From NCBI GenBank assembly GCA_913043075.1, contig CAJWLI010000032.1, positions 1-10,649 on the forward strand: 10,649 nucleotides of DNA, read 5' to 3'. Under the pieces are notes generated by a model. The model did not search any database and had not been told where the DNA came from. It worked only from the letters and a program-made list of their open reading frames with translations. This document shows, one piece after another, positions 1-5,740 of the stretch (the first letter of the stretch is position 1; every line of letters starts with the position of its first letter). The position numbers and the translations under genes are program-made. The DNA comes from an uncultured Gammaproteobacteria bacterium (lineage in GTDB: Bacteria; Pseudomonadota; Gammaproteobacteria; Pseudomonadales; Azotimanducaceae).

Positions 1-378
1 CATACGCAAATAGCGAAGATTTTTAAACATGCCCTTGAAGAACACCGAACACAAAAAATCAGAGCGTTAGTGTTCGTTGGCGACGCTTTAGAGGAAAATG
101 CTGACGAACTTTGTTATCTAGCCGGCAAATTTGGCGTCTTCAACATACCTATTTTCATGTTTCAAGAAGGAAACAGTAACGCTGTTATGTCTACTTTCAA
201 ACAAGTTGCTCTTTTAAGCGGAGGCGCCTATGCACCATTCAATTCTGGCAGTGTAAAGGAACTCCAGGATCTTTTATCATCAGTCGCTGTCTTCGTCGCC
301 GGTGGACACAAAGCGTTAGAAAAATTTGAAAAAAGCGACCGCGGCCGAAAGATTTTAACGCTCCAACTAAGGAAGTGA
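1..378 (+). CDS. VWA-domain protein, C-terminal part (5' end outside window)
   Basis: The frame is open from base 1 and ends at TGA 376-378, giving 125 residues of a longer protein. The segment reads IRALVFVGDALEEN, then DELCYLAGKFG, IPIFMFQEG and LSGGAYAPF. This is the strand-helix pattern of the second half of a von Willebrand factor A fold; the metal-binding DxSxS motif would lie upstream, outside the window. I recognise it as the alphaproteobacterial VWA protein commonly found beside a small DnaJ-domain gene (family recall, not searched). Its biochemical role is not established; VWA domains usually mediate metal-dependent protein contacts. A GTG at 70 could open a shorter frame, but the match to the family continues upstream of it, so the gene is cut by the window edge and does not start there. 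The next gene begins nine bases after the stop, which suggests one message. Confidence 0.8.
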   Translation, partial: HTQIAKIFKHALEEHRTQKIRALVFVGDALEENADELCYLAGKFGVFNIPIFMFQEGNSNAVMSTFKQVALLSGGAYAPFNSGSVKELQDLLSSVAVFVAGGHKALEKFEKSDRGRKILTLQLRK

Positions 379-387
379 GGCAGATAT

Positions 388-1131
388 TTGGTCATCCTTA
401 TCTCGCTAATAACGGTTCCAATTATTACTTTCCTGGTCCTAAAAAAAGTCTTCGAGAAGAAAAAACTCTCCTCAAAGCATTTTCAAATCATATACGCACT
501 ATGTCTTTTAGGACTCGGGATTTTATTCCTTGCGATTACCGGCCGCCTTCATCCGATATTCGCTCTTCTGGGAGCAGCTCTTCCTTTTTTAGTCCGGATA
601 TTTGGAATTTTTATGCGAGGCGCCCAAATCGCGTCAATTTTTCGAAATGCGAGCAGGCTATTCGGGAATACGATCTCTACCCCGAGAGATTCAAGCGAGA
701 TAAAAACTTCTTTCATTCACATGAAACTAGACCATGCTACTGGCTCCATGGACGGGCAGATGCTTCGAGGACACTGCGAAGGAAAAAAACTGTCACTACT
801 ATCGATAGACGAAATTAAGGAGATCTTAACTGAAATAGAATCCGATTCAGACTCACTTAACTTAATGCATGCTTATCTCGAACGAGAGCGCCCGGAGTGG
901 GAGGAAGTCTTAGAAGAAACCGTCAGCAGATCAAGCGAAACCCTCTCCTCTGATATGAACGAGCAGCAAGCATTCGAGATTCTGGGTTTATCCCAAGACG
1001 CGTCAGACAAAGAGATAGGTGCTGCGCACAAGAGACTTATGCAGGGAGTCCATCCAGATCGCGGAGGTTCAACATTCCTCGCAGCCAAAATTAACGCGGC
1101 CAAAGACCTTTTATTGGGGCGAAATCAATAA
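388..1131 (+). CDS. Membrane-anchored DnaJ (J-domain) protein, Tim14-like architecture
   Basis: This 247-residue protein probably acts as a J-domain co-chaperone that stimulates an Hsp70 (DnaK) at the inner membrane. Hydrophobic segments lie at about residues 2-18, 33-50 and 55-77. A middle region around 112-150 carries KLDHATGSMDGQ, a block I associate with alphaproteobacterial proteins of this type. The J domain sits at the very C-terminus (about 193-247) with the Hsp70-activating HPD at 222-224, followed by RGGS and an A..IN.AKD helix. A C-terminal J domain behind membrane segments resembles mitochondrial Tim14/Pam18. The start is TTG at 388; GGAAGTGAGG at 371-380 is a good ribosome binding site seven bases before it. 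The frame is the same as the upstream VWA gene, separated only by its TGA and three codons. The downstream gene starts one base after the stop. Partners are unknown. Confidence 0.85.
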   Translation: MVILISLITVPIITFLVLKKVFEKKKLSSKHFQIIYALCLLGLGILFLAITGRLHPIFALLGAALPFLVRIFGIFMRGAQIASIFRNASRLFGNTISTPRDSSEIKTSFIHMKLDHATGSMDGQMLRGHCEGKKLSLLSIDEIKEILTEIESDSDSLNLMHAYLERERPEWEEVLEETVSRSSETLSSDMNEQQAFEILGLSQDASDKEIGAAHKRLMQGVHPDRGGSTFLAAKINAAKDLLLGRNQ

Positions 1132-1132
1132 G

Positions 1133-1978
1133 GTGAAAGATGAACGAGAAGCAGGGCACAAAGACCTAGAAGCAGAAATTAAATCCTTTTGTGAGCTTCA
1201 CAATTCTCTGGAAACGAGAACTTTTTTTGAAGAAATGGATAAAGCGGGATTGTTGAGACTGGATTGGCCAGAGCACTTGGGAGGACGAGGCTGGAACCGT
1301 CGGGAGCAATTGATTGTTATTAAGGCTCTCGCTGAATACAAATGTCCAATCTTTCCAGAGGCCTTATCTTTGGGAGCGCCTTTGATAATAAATCTTAGTT
1401 TGGACGAAGATAAACTTTTTCTGCTGGAAAACCTGATTAGAAATCTATCTGTCTGGCGAATCCACCATAACCCCGATAGTGAAGGATTTTTTTTGGCTCA
1501 GGAAGACAGCTCTCTTTATGTGATCTGCCAAAAGAAAAAATACCCTCTTGGCGAAAGTGGCCTCGCAGAAGAATATCTCTCGAAATACTTCTCAACCGCA
1601 TGCCTCCTCCAGCAGTGGCTCTCAGGAATACTCCTTTCTAAGGACCTAAGTCGAGCAATCAGCGGATCTATCGAGAATGAGATTATAGAAGAAGAGATCA
1701 GTTTTCGCGCTGTGGAAAGACTTTTTCGGAAATCAGAGAGCCTAAGCCTGCAGGCGTTAAGATCTAATTCGGGAAGAATTAAAGCCCACCAGATTCTTAC
1801 AGGTTTAATCGGCTACGAGGGGCTTCTAAAAAAATCTGCGGAAGCGGGATCCAACGACCCCCCGAAATTCCTGAAAGAGCGAGTTTTTCTGCAAAGCGTC
1901 GAGTCCCAAATCTCACTCAACGAGATTTTAATAAAGGATCACGTCTATGAGGAGTCGTTGGACAATGACAAGGAATAA
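1133..1978 (+). CDS. Shortened acyl-CoA-dehydrogenase-like protein
   Basis: The 281-residue product has the ends of an acyl-CoA dehydrogenase but not its middle. The N-terminal part (about 35-60) reads LLRLDWPEHLGGRGW, the family's usual W.P...GG.G segment, followed by an EQL helix and a GAPLI block. The C-terminal part is helical and ends in ESQISLNEILIKDHVYEE, comparable to the EIQRNIIAER region of normal members. Between them, about 90-100 residues that would form the flavin-binding beta barrel are missing or reduced: I find no TEP..GSD motif and no K.(F/W)I(T/S)NG motif. Normal members run 380-400 residues. The frame is intact, so it is not an obvious pseudogene; it may be a non-catalytic partner subunit or a repurposed fold. 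The GTG at 1133 is chosen because it lies one base after the dnaJ-like stop. ATG 1235 is the next candidate but would cut a conserved helix. Confidence 0.6.
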   Translation: MKDEREAGHKDLEAEIKSFCELHNSLETRTFFEEMDKAGLLRLDWPEHLGGRGWNRREQLIVIKALAEYKCPIFPEALSLGAPLIINLSLDEDKLFLLENLIRNLSVWRIHHNPDSEGFFLAQEDSSLYVICQKKKYPLGESGLAEEYLSKYFSTACLLQQWLSGILLSKDLSRAISGSIENEIIEEEISFRAVERLFRKSESLSLQALRSNSGRIKAHQILTGLIGYEGLLKKSAEAGSNDPPKFLKERVFLQSVESQISLNEILIKDHVYEESLDNDKE

Positions 1979-2618
1979 TCTATTAGTTTTTGACCTTGAT
2001 GGCACTCTTCTTGACAGCTTGCCCAGCCTTGCTAAATCCTTCAACTGGGCTCTACAAAAAATGGGGCATCCTATACACCCTATAACAGATTATAAATACA
2101 TAATTGGTGACGGGGCTCAAGAGGGAGCAAAAAGATGTTTGCCGAAAAATTATCGAAAACCTGAAGAAGTCTCCGCCTGTTTAGCCATGTTTAGGGAAGC
2201 CTATGGGACCTTTTGGGAAGAAACAAAACCTTTTCCGGATATTACAGCCCTGCTTAAGATCGCCTCAAAAGAAAATTGTTTGGCAGTTCTCTCTAATAAA
2301 GATGACGCATTTACCAAATCCTGCGTTGAAAAATTTTTTCCGAATTCGTTCGATATCATTTCGGGGTATAAACCAGAGGACGGATTGAAACCAGAACCAT
2401 CAGCTCTTCTGAAAATAGCTGGGAATGCAGGTTACAACATAAGCAAAACTTATATGATTGGAGATACGGCCACTGACGTTAGAACTGCAATTAATGCAAG
2501 AGCTCGAAGCATCGGAGTATTATGGGGTTATCGCGAGGAAGAGGAGCTCGTGGAGGCGGGTGCCGATCATATTGTTAGATCAGTAAAAGAATTGATCGAT
2601 TTACTTGCCGAGTTGTGA
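1965..2618 (+). CDS. HAD-family hydrolase, phosphoglycolate-phosphatase-like (Gph type)
   Basis: A 217-residue haloacid dehalogenase-superfamily phosphatase, close in layout to Gph/PGPase. All four HAD motifs are present: FDLDGTL with nucleophile Asp10 and acid/base Asp12, LSNKDD with Ser110, the GLKPEPS lysine Lys142, and IGDTATD with Asp167 and Asp171. A helical cap lies between motifs I and II (about residues 16-90). Substrate cannot be read from sequence: 2-phosphoglycolate is the family default, but many relatives dephosphorylate other small phosphates. The frame opens at ATG 1947, but ATG 1965 is preferred because GAGGAG at 1949-1954 is correctly spaced before it and the family's N-terminus begins just before the first motif. 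It overlaps the ACAD-like gene by 14 bases, so the two are probably translationally coupled. The following gene is convergent, 36 bases away, so this ends the left operon. Confidence 0.85.
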   Translation: MTRNNLLVFDLDGTLLDSLPSLAKSFNWALQKMGHPIHPITDYKYIIGDGAQEGAKRCLPKNYRKPEEVSACLAMFREAYGTFWEETKPFPDITALLKIASKENCLAVLSNKDDAFTKSCVEKFFPNSFDIISGYKPEDGLKPEPSALLKIAGNAGYNISKTYMIGDTATDVRTAINARARSIGVLWGYREEEELVEAGADHIVRSVKELIDLLAEL

Positions 2619-2654
2619 GAATTTTTGTGCTGGCTTTTTCTTTTTTTATACGAA

Positions 2655-3758
2655 TTAACTTATTTGAGTGTCGAACATACTTGGAGGCAAACCTGGATTG
2701 TTAGGCAAATGAGAAAAACGTTCTGCGTCTCTGTGAATTTTATACTCTTCCACAATTGGTAAAAGTTCTTGCGGCGATACTCCGTGAAGAATCACTCCAT
2801 CGCACCCGAGCTCAAATTGTCTATTTATGACTCTAACGCATTCCTTTGGGGTGCCTAGAGCAGCATTTGATAGCCAGTTATTCGGGATCAGCTCGTTTAT
2901 ATTCTCTAGTTCTTGAAAAGATGCTTTTTGATCAATGGCACCCTGAAAATTTTTTATAATTTCGCTGTCTCTAAACCGAGATAAATACTTGGGGTTCCAC
3001 TGGTTTGTTCGGACCATCAGGTCTCCATATGCTTGAAGATAAGTTGCCATTCGTCCGACGGTTTTTTTTAACTGCAATTCCAATGACAAATGATCTCCTA
3101 CAACAGCCAAGCAGGACCATACCCTGACGTCGGCCGGATCTCTACCAGACTCGGCAGCGGCTGTTTTTACGCTTTTGACACACCTTGCAGTCGTTTCTTC
3201 TGTAAAAAAAGTGTGAAGGACTACCGCGTCAAAGGCTCGTCCTCCCAAAGCAAGCGAATTTGGACCAAAAGCGGTAAGAATTAGGGGGATATATTCATCA
3301 AAGTCTGGGTCAAGGCGCAGAAAGGGCCACTCTCCAAGCGAACTTTTATACTCAGTTATTGTTTCCCCATGATGCAAGCGTCTCATAATGCGGGCAAATT
3401 CTTCTAGCTGTTGCGTCGTTATTTTCGGAAGACCCATGGCTTTAAAAAGCAGATCAATACCTCTACCTAAACCAAGTGCAAATCTTCCTTCAGTCAAGAA
3501 GTGCATGGTGGAGGCATAAGACCCAGTCACAATCGGGTGTCTAGTGTTATGGTTTGTCGCTGCAGTCGCAATACCTATCTTCTTTGAAACCGCTCCCACT
3601 GCCCCACTTAAAGTCGACGCTTCTTTGATATTGAAACGCTCTGATAAAAAACAATTTCCTATGCCGATATGTTCAGCAAGTTCGACTTCCTCTATCAAGT
3701 CTTTGGGGGTTTTTGGGGCTCCAGCTAAGGCGTAAAACCCAAGTTCATTCATAGTCAT
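2655..3758 (-). CDS. Luciferase-like (LLM class) F420-type oxidoreductase
   Basis: A 367-residue TIM-barrel flavin/deazaflavin oxidoreductase of the bacterial-luciferase superfamily. With the start at 3758, visible blocks are NELGFYALAG at the first strand, SERFN at about 39-43, ATNHNTRHP at about 67-75 and GRFALGLGRG at about 91-100, then a late LTAFGPNSLALGG stretch where these enzymes hold cofactor phosphate. The overall pattern recalls the MSMEG_2249-like F420 oxidoreductase family (recall, not searched). Cofactor could be F420 or FMN, and the substrate is unknown. The frame opens at 3779, but no ribosome binding site precedes that ATG. GAGAG five bases before the ATG at 3758 makes that start more likely, and ATG 3752 is also possible. 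It converges on the HAD gene and diverges from the SDR gene, which may work on related substrates (inference). Confidence 0.8.
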   Translation of the reverse strand: MTMNELGFYALAGAPKTPKDLIEEVELAEHIGIGNCFLSERFNIKEASTLSGAVGAVSKKIGIATAATNHNTRHPIVTGSYASTMHFLTEGRFALGLGRGIDLLFKAMGLPKITTQQLEEFARIMRRLHHGETITEYKSSLGEWPFLRLDPDFDEYIPLILTAFGPNSLALGGRAFDAVVLHTFFTEETTARCVKSVKTAAAESGRDPADVRVWSCLAVVGDHLSLELQLKKTVGRMATYLQAYGDLMVRTNQWNPKYLSRFRDSEIIKNFQGAIDQKASFQELENINELIPNNWLSNAALGTPKECVRVINRQFELGCDGVILHGVSPQELLPIVEEYKIHRDAERFSHLPNNPGLPPSMFDTQIS

Positions 3759-3859
3759 AGTGCTCTCAGTATGCCACATAAGCCGGTCAAAATGGATAAA
3801 GCTGGGAAAGACAAATAAGTTATGGCAACCTTAAATAGGAGTGGTAAAGGAATTAATCG

Positions 3860-4636
3860 ATGGAAGTTCGGGATAAGGTTGTAGTGGTCACCGGGGCCGC
3901 AAACGGTATTGGAAGGGCCCTCGCTAAGCGTTTCTCAGAGGAAGGCGCTGGCAAAATTATAATCGCTGATCTTGACGAGCAAGGTCTAAAAAGGGTGGAA
4001 ACAGAAACCGGCGCCGAGTCTTTTAAAACAGATGTAGCTAGTGAAGCTGACATTAAGCAGCTAATAAAGTCATGCGAGCGCAAATACGGGGGAATCGACT
4101 TGCTCTGCAATAATGCGGGTATTGGCGTGAACGGCGGACCCGAAGTGCCAAACGAAGAATGGCAAAAAATATGGGAAATTAATGTAATGGCTCATGTTTA
4201 CGCAGCTCGTGCAGCAATACCAGGAATGCTAAGGCGCGGATCTGGTTATATTCTCAATACGGCATCGGCCGCTGGATTGCTTTCTCAAATCGGATCTGCC
4301 CCCTACGCTGTCACAAAGCATGCCGCCGTAAGCTTTGCTGAATGGTTGGCCATTACCTATGGAGATCGCGGACTCAAAGTTTCGGTTCTTTGTCCTCAAG
4401 CAGTTCGAACTGCTATGACGGCTAATGACCCGGATGGAGTAGCGAGCGTTGACGGAATGATAGAACCAGAACAAGTTTCTGAAGCCGTAGTTACAACTCT
4501 AAAAAACGAAAGTTTTCTTGTGCTCCCGCACCCGAAAGTCCTCGATTACATGCAAAGAAAATCAGGAGACTATGATCGATGGATCGAAGGCATGAAGAAG
4601 CTTCAATCAAGTTACGGAGTTTCAGATTGGCCTTAG
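3860..4636 (+). CDS. Short-chain dehydrogenase/reductase (classical SDR)
   Basis: A 258-residue Rossmann-fold oxidoreductase with every classical SDR landmark: TGAANGIG at 11-18 for the dinucleotide, NNAG at 84-87, Asn108, and the catalytic Ser136, Tyr149 and Lys153 in the S...Y...K arrangement. Asp37 at the end of the second strand (IIADLD) favours NAD(H) over NADP(H). The length is normal, and the C-terminal LPHPKVLDYMQRKSGDYDRW replaces the usual GG substrate-loop ending, so the substrate class is open; alcohols, ketones or fatty-acyl compounds are all possible. The start ATG at 3860 has AAAGGAA at 3846-3852 seven bases upstream. It is divergent from the LLM oxidoreductase, and the roughly 100 bases between them must hold both promoters, although I could not pick out convincing -35/-10 pairs there. 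Confidence 0.9.
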   Translation: MEVRDKVVVVTGAANGIGRALAKRFSEEGAGKIIIADLDEQGLKRVETETGAESFKTDVASEADIKQLIKSCERKYGGIDLLCNNAGIGVNGGPEVPNEEWQKIWEINVMAHVYAARAAIPGMLRRGSGYILNTASAAGLLSQIGSAPYAVTKHAAVSFAEWLAITYGDRGLKVSVLCPQAVRTAMTANDPDGVASVDGMIEPEQVSEAVVTTLKNESFLVLPHPKVLDYMQRKSGDYDRWIEGMKKLQSSYGVSDWP

Positions 4637-4657
4637 ACGCCATTTTTTCTTTTATTT
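4628..4657 (+). terminator. Weak intrinsic terminator of the SDR gene
   Basis: TGGC (4628-4631) can pair with GCCA (4639-4642) across a seven-base loop, followed at once by a T-rich run (4643-4657) of six T, one C, four T and more. The stem is only four pairs and overlaps the SDR stop codon, so the call rests mostly on the T-tract and on the independent metA promoter that follows. Confidence 0.35.
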
Positions 4658-4683
4658 GACGATAAAAAAAATTCAGATAAAAT
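4656..4683 (+). promoter_or_regulatory. Sigma70-type promoter for metA-MATE
   Basis: TTGACG at 4656-4661 and TAAAAT at 4678-4683 are separated by 16 bases, a near-consensus housekeeping arrangement. Seven bases past the -10 element is 4690, exactly the first base of the riboswitch P1 stem, so the message would begin with the aptamer. The start site is inferred, not measured. Confidence 0.65.
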
Positions 4684-4689
4684 ATTGTA

Positions 4690-4740
4690 TGCGCCGATTT
4701 GATATCAGCTTGCGGGCGCAATAGAAATTCAGCTAAAGAG
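4690..4740 (+). promoter_or_regulatory. SAM-II-like riboswitch (metA leader aptamer)
   Basis: This RNA should bind S-adenosylmethionine and lower metA expression when SAM is plentiful. The stem P1 is TGCGCC (4690-4695) with GGCGCA (4715-4720), six pairs. The order of conserved blocks matches my recollection of SAM-II RNAs from alphaproteobacteria (the metA motif): GATTTG directly after P1's 5' strand (4696-4701), GCTTGC just before its 3' strand (4708-4713), an A-rich linker ATAGAAA (4721-4727), then GCTAAA (4732-4737). The pseudoknot P2 is less clear: the pairing I can see is AGCT (4707-4710) with AGCT (4731-4734), and the more usual P2 register pairs poorly, so this may be a divergent member or a relative such as SAM-V. 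It lies 46 bases ahead of metA, the classic target. Confidence 0.83.
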
Positions 4741-4765
4741 AAAACCTACTTTAGCTGTCGCTAGA
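4730..4765 (+). promoter_or_regulatory. Probable expression platform: competing hairpins after the aptamer
   Basis: CAGCTAAAG (4730-4738) is perfectly complementary to CTTTAGCTG (4749-4757), nine pairs around a ten-base loop. The left arm contains the aptamer's conserved GCTAAA, so aptamer and hairpin cannot coexist. If the aptamer is folded, the freed right arm can form another hairpin, TTTAGC (4750-4755) with GCTAGA (4760-4765, one G-U pair), followed by GGGTTCTTTT. That second hairpin could be a weak terminator or a step toward hiding the ribosome binding site at 4777-4781. The pairings are seen in the sequence; the switching mechanism is inferred. Confidence 0.5.
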
Positions 4766-4786
4766 TGGGTTCTTTTAAGGAAAAAA

Positions 4787-5740
4787 ATGCCAATCAACAT
4801 ACCAGATGGAATACCCGCCTTCGATATTCTCCAGAGGGAGAATATTTTTTGTTTGCGTAGCGCAGAAGCCAAGCAGCAGGACATTCGGCCGATAAATGTG
4901 TTGCTTCTAAACCTTATGCCGAAAAAAATTGAGACGGAGATACATCTTTTGCGCATGCTATCCAACTCTCCATTGCAGGTTAACGTTGAATTCCTGCGGA
5001 TCTCAGAACGCCCATCAAAGCACACACCGATCGAGCACATGGAAAATTTCTATAAAGAATTTAGCGAGATCAAACTGAGAAAGTACGATGGAATGATTAT
5101 TACAGGAGCGCCGCTGGGACAAATTCCATTTGATCAAGTCACTTTCTGGAATGAAATGACAGAAATACTTGATTGGACCCTGTCAAATGTTACTTCGGTG
5201 ATGTTTCTGTGCTGGGCTGTCCAAGCAGCTATGTTCCATCTCTATAATGTGCATAAGGTCCTGCTTCCAAAAAAAATTAGTGGGGTTTATCCGCACCGTT
5301 TGCGCAACCATTTATCACCGATCTCTAGGGGCTTTGACGATGTCTTTGACGCGCCGCATTCGAGATACGCTGAAGTGCCCACTGACCAAATCTGTGAGAT
5401 AGAGGAGTTGGATCTTATAGCGGACTCAGAAATAGCCGGGGCATATCTTTGGGCACATAAAGATGGAAGGCACCTTTTTGTAACCGGCCACTCAGAATAC
5501 GAGCCGGATTGTCTCCGCGATGAGTACCTGCGAGATATCGCAGCAGGACTTTCCCCGGAAATCCCAGAGAATTATTTTCCAAAGAATGACCCGGCTCTAG
5601 AACCAATAGTAAATTGGAAAAGTCACGGGGCTCTCCTGTTTAATAACTGGCTGAACTACTACGTATACCAACTAACACCATTTGACCAAAAGAATATTGG
5701 AGAAATAAGAGGGCGTTCTGATTTTAGTGTTAATCAATGA
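4787..5740 (+). CDS. metA: Homoserine O-succinyltransferase (MetA)
   Basis: MetA acylates homoserine on its hydroxyl group, the first committed step of methionine synthesis. The 317-residue sequence aligns from end to end with E. coli MetA: MPI.(V/I)PD at the start, LNLMPKKIETE (41-51), SNSPLQV (59-65), TGAPLG (106-111), CWAVQAA (142-148) and NNWLNYYVYQ near the end. The catalytic residues are visible as Cys142, His235 and Glu237 (GHSEYE). Position 111 is Gly as in E. coli; members with Glu111, such as the Bacillus enzyme, use acetyl-CoA, so succinyl-CoA is the predicted donor. ATG 4787 has AAGGA at 4777-4781 as its ribosome binding site. Expression is expected to fall when SAM binds the leader riboswitch. 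The MATE gene overlaps its stop codon. Confidence 0.95.
   Translation: MPINIPDGIPAFDILQRENIFCLRSAEAKQQDIRPINVLLLNLMPKKIETEIHLLRMLSNSPLQVNVEFLRISERPSKHTPIEHMENFYKEFSEIKLRKYDGMIITGAPLGQIPFDQVTFWNEMTEILDWTLSNVTSVMFLCWAVQAAMFHLYNVHKVLLPKKISGVYPHRLRNHLSPISRGFDDVFDAPHSRYAEVPTDQICEIEELDLIADSEIAGAYLWAHKDGRHLFVTGHSEYEPDCLRDEYLRDIAAGLSPEIPENYFPKNDPALEPIVNWKSHGALLFNNWLNYYVYQLTPFDQKNIGEIRGRSDFSVNQ

Noticed and set aside
375..818. A 147-codon + strand frame overlapping the DnaJ gene
   Set aside because: Its translation is low-complexity and unlike any protein family, while the overlapping 388-1131 frame has membrane segments and a full J domain.
1133..1978. ACAD-like gene as a pseudogene
   Set aside because: The frame is uninterrupted, fits tightly between neighbours, and keeps family-like sequence at both ends, so a functional shortened protein is more likely.
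2619..2654. T-rich stretch between the convergent HAD and LLM genes
   Set aside because: There are T runs but no inverted repeat before them on either strand, so no intrinsic terminator can be supported.
3759..3859. Promoter pair between the divergent LLM and SDR genes
   Set aside because: TTGACC on the - strand (3785-3790) has no -10 element at a workable distance, and no + strand pair stood out.
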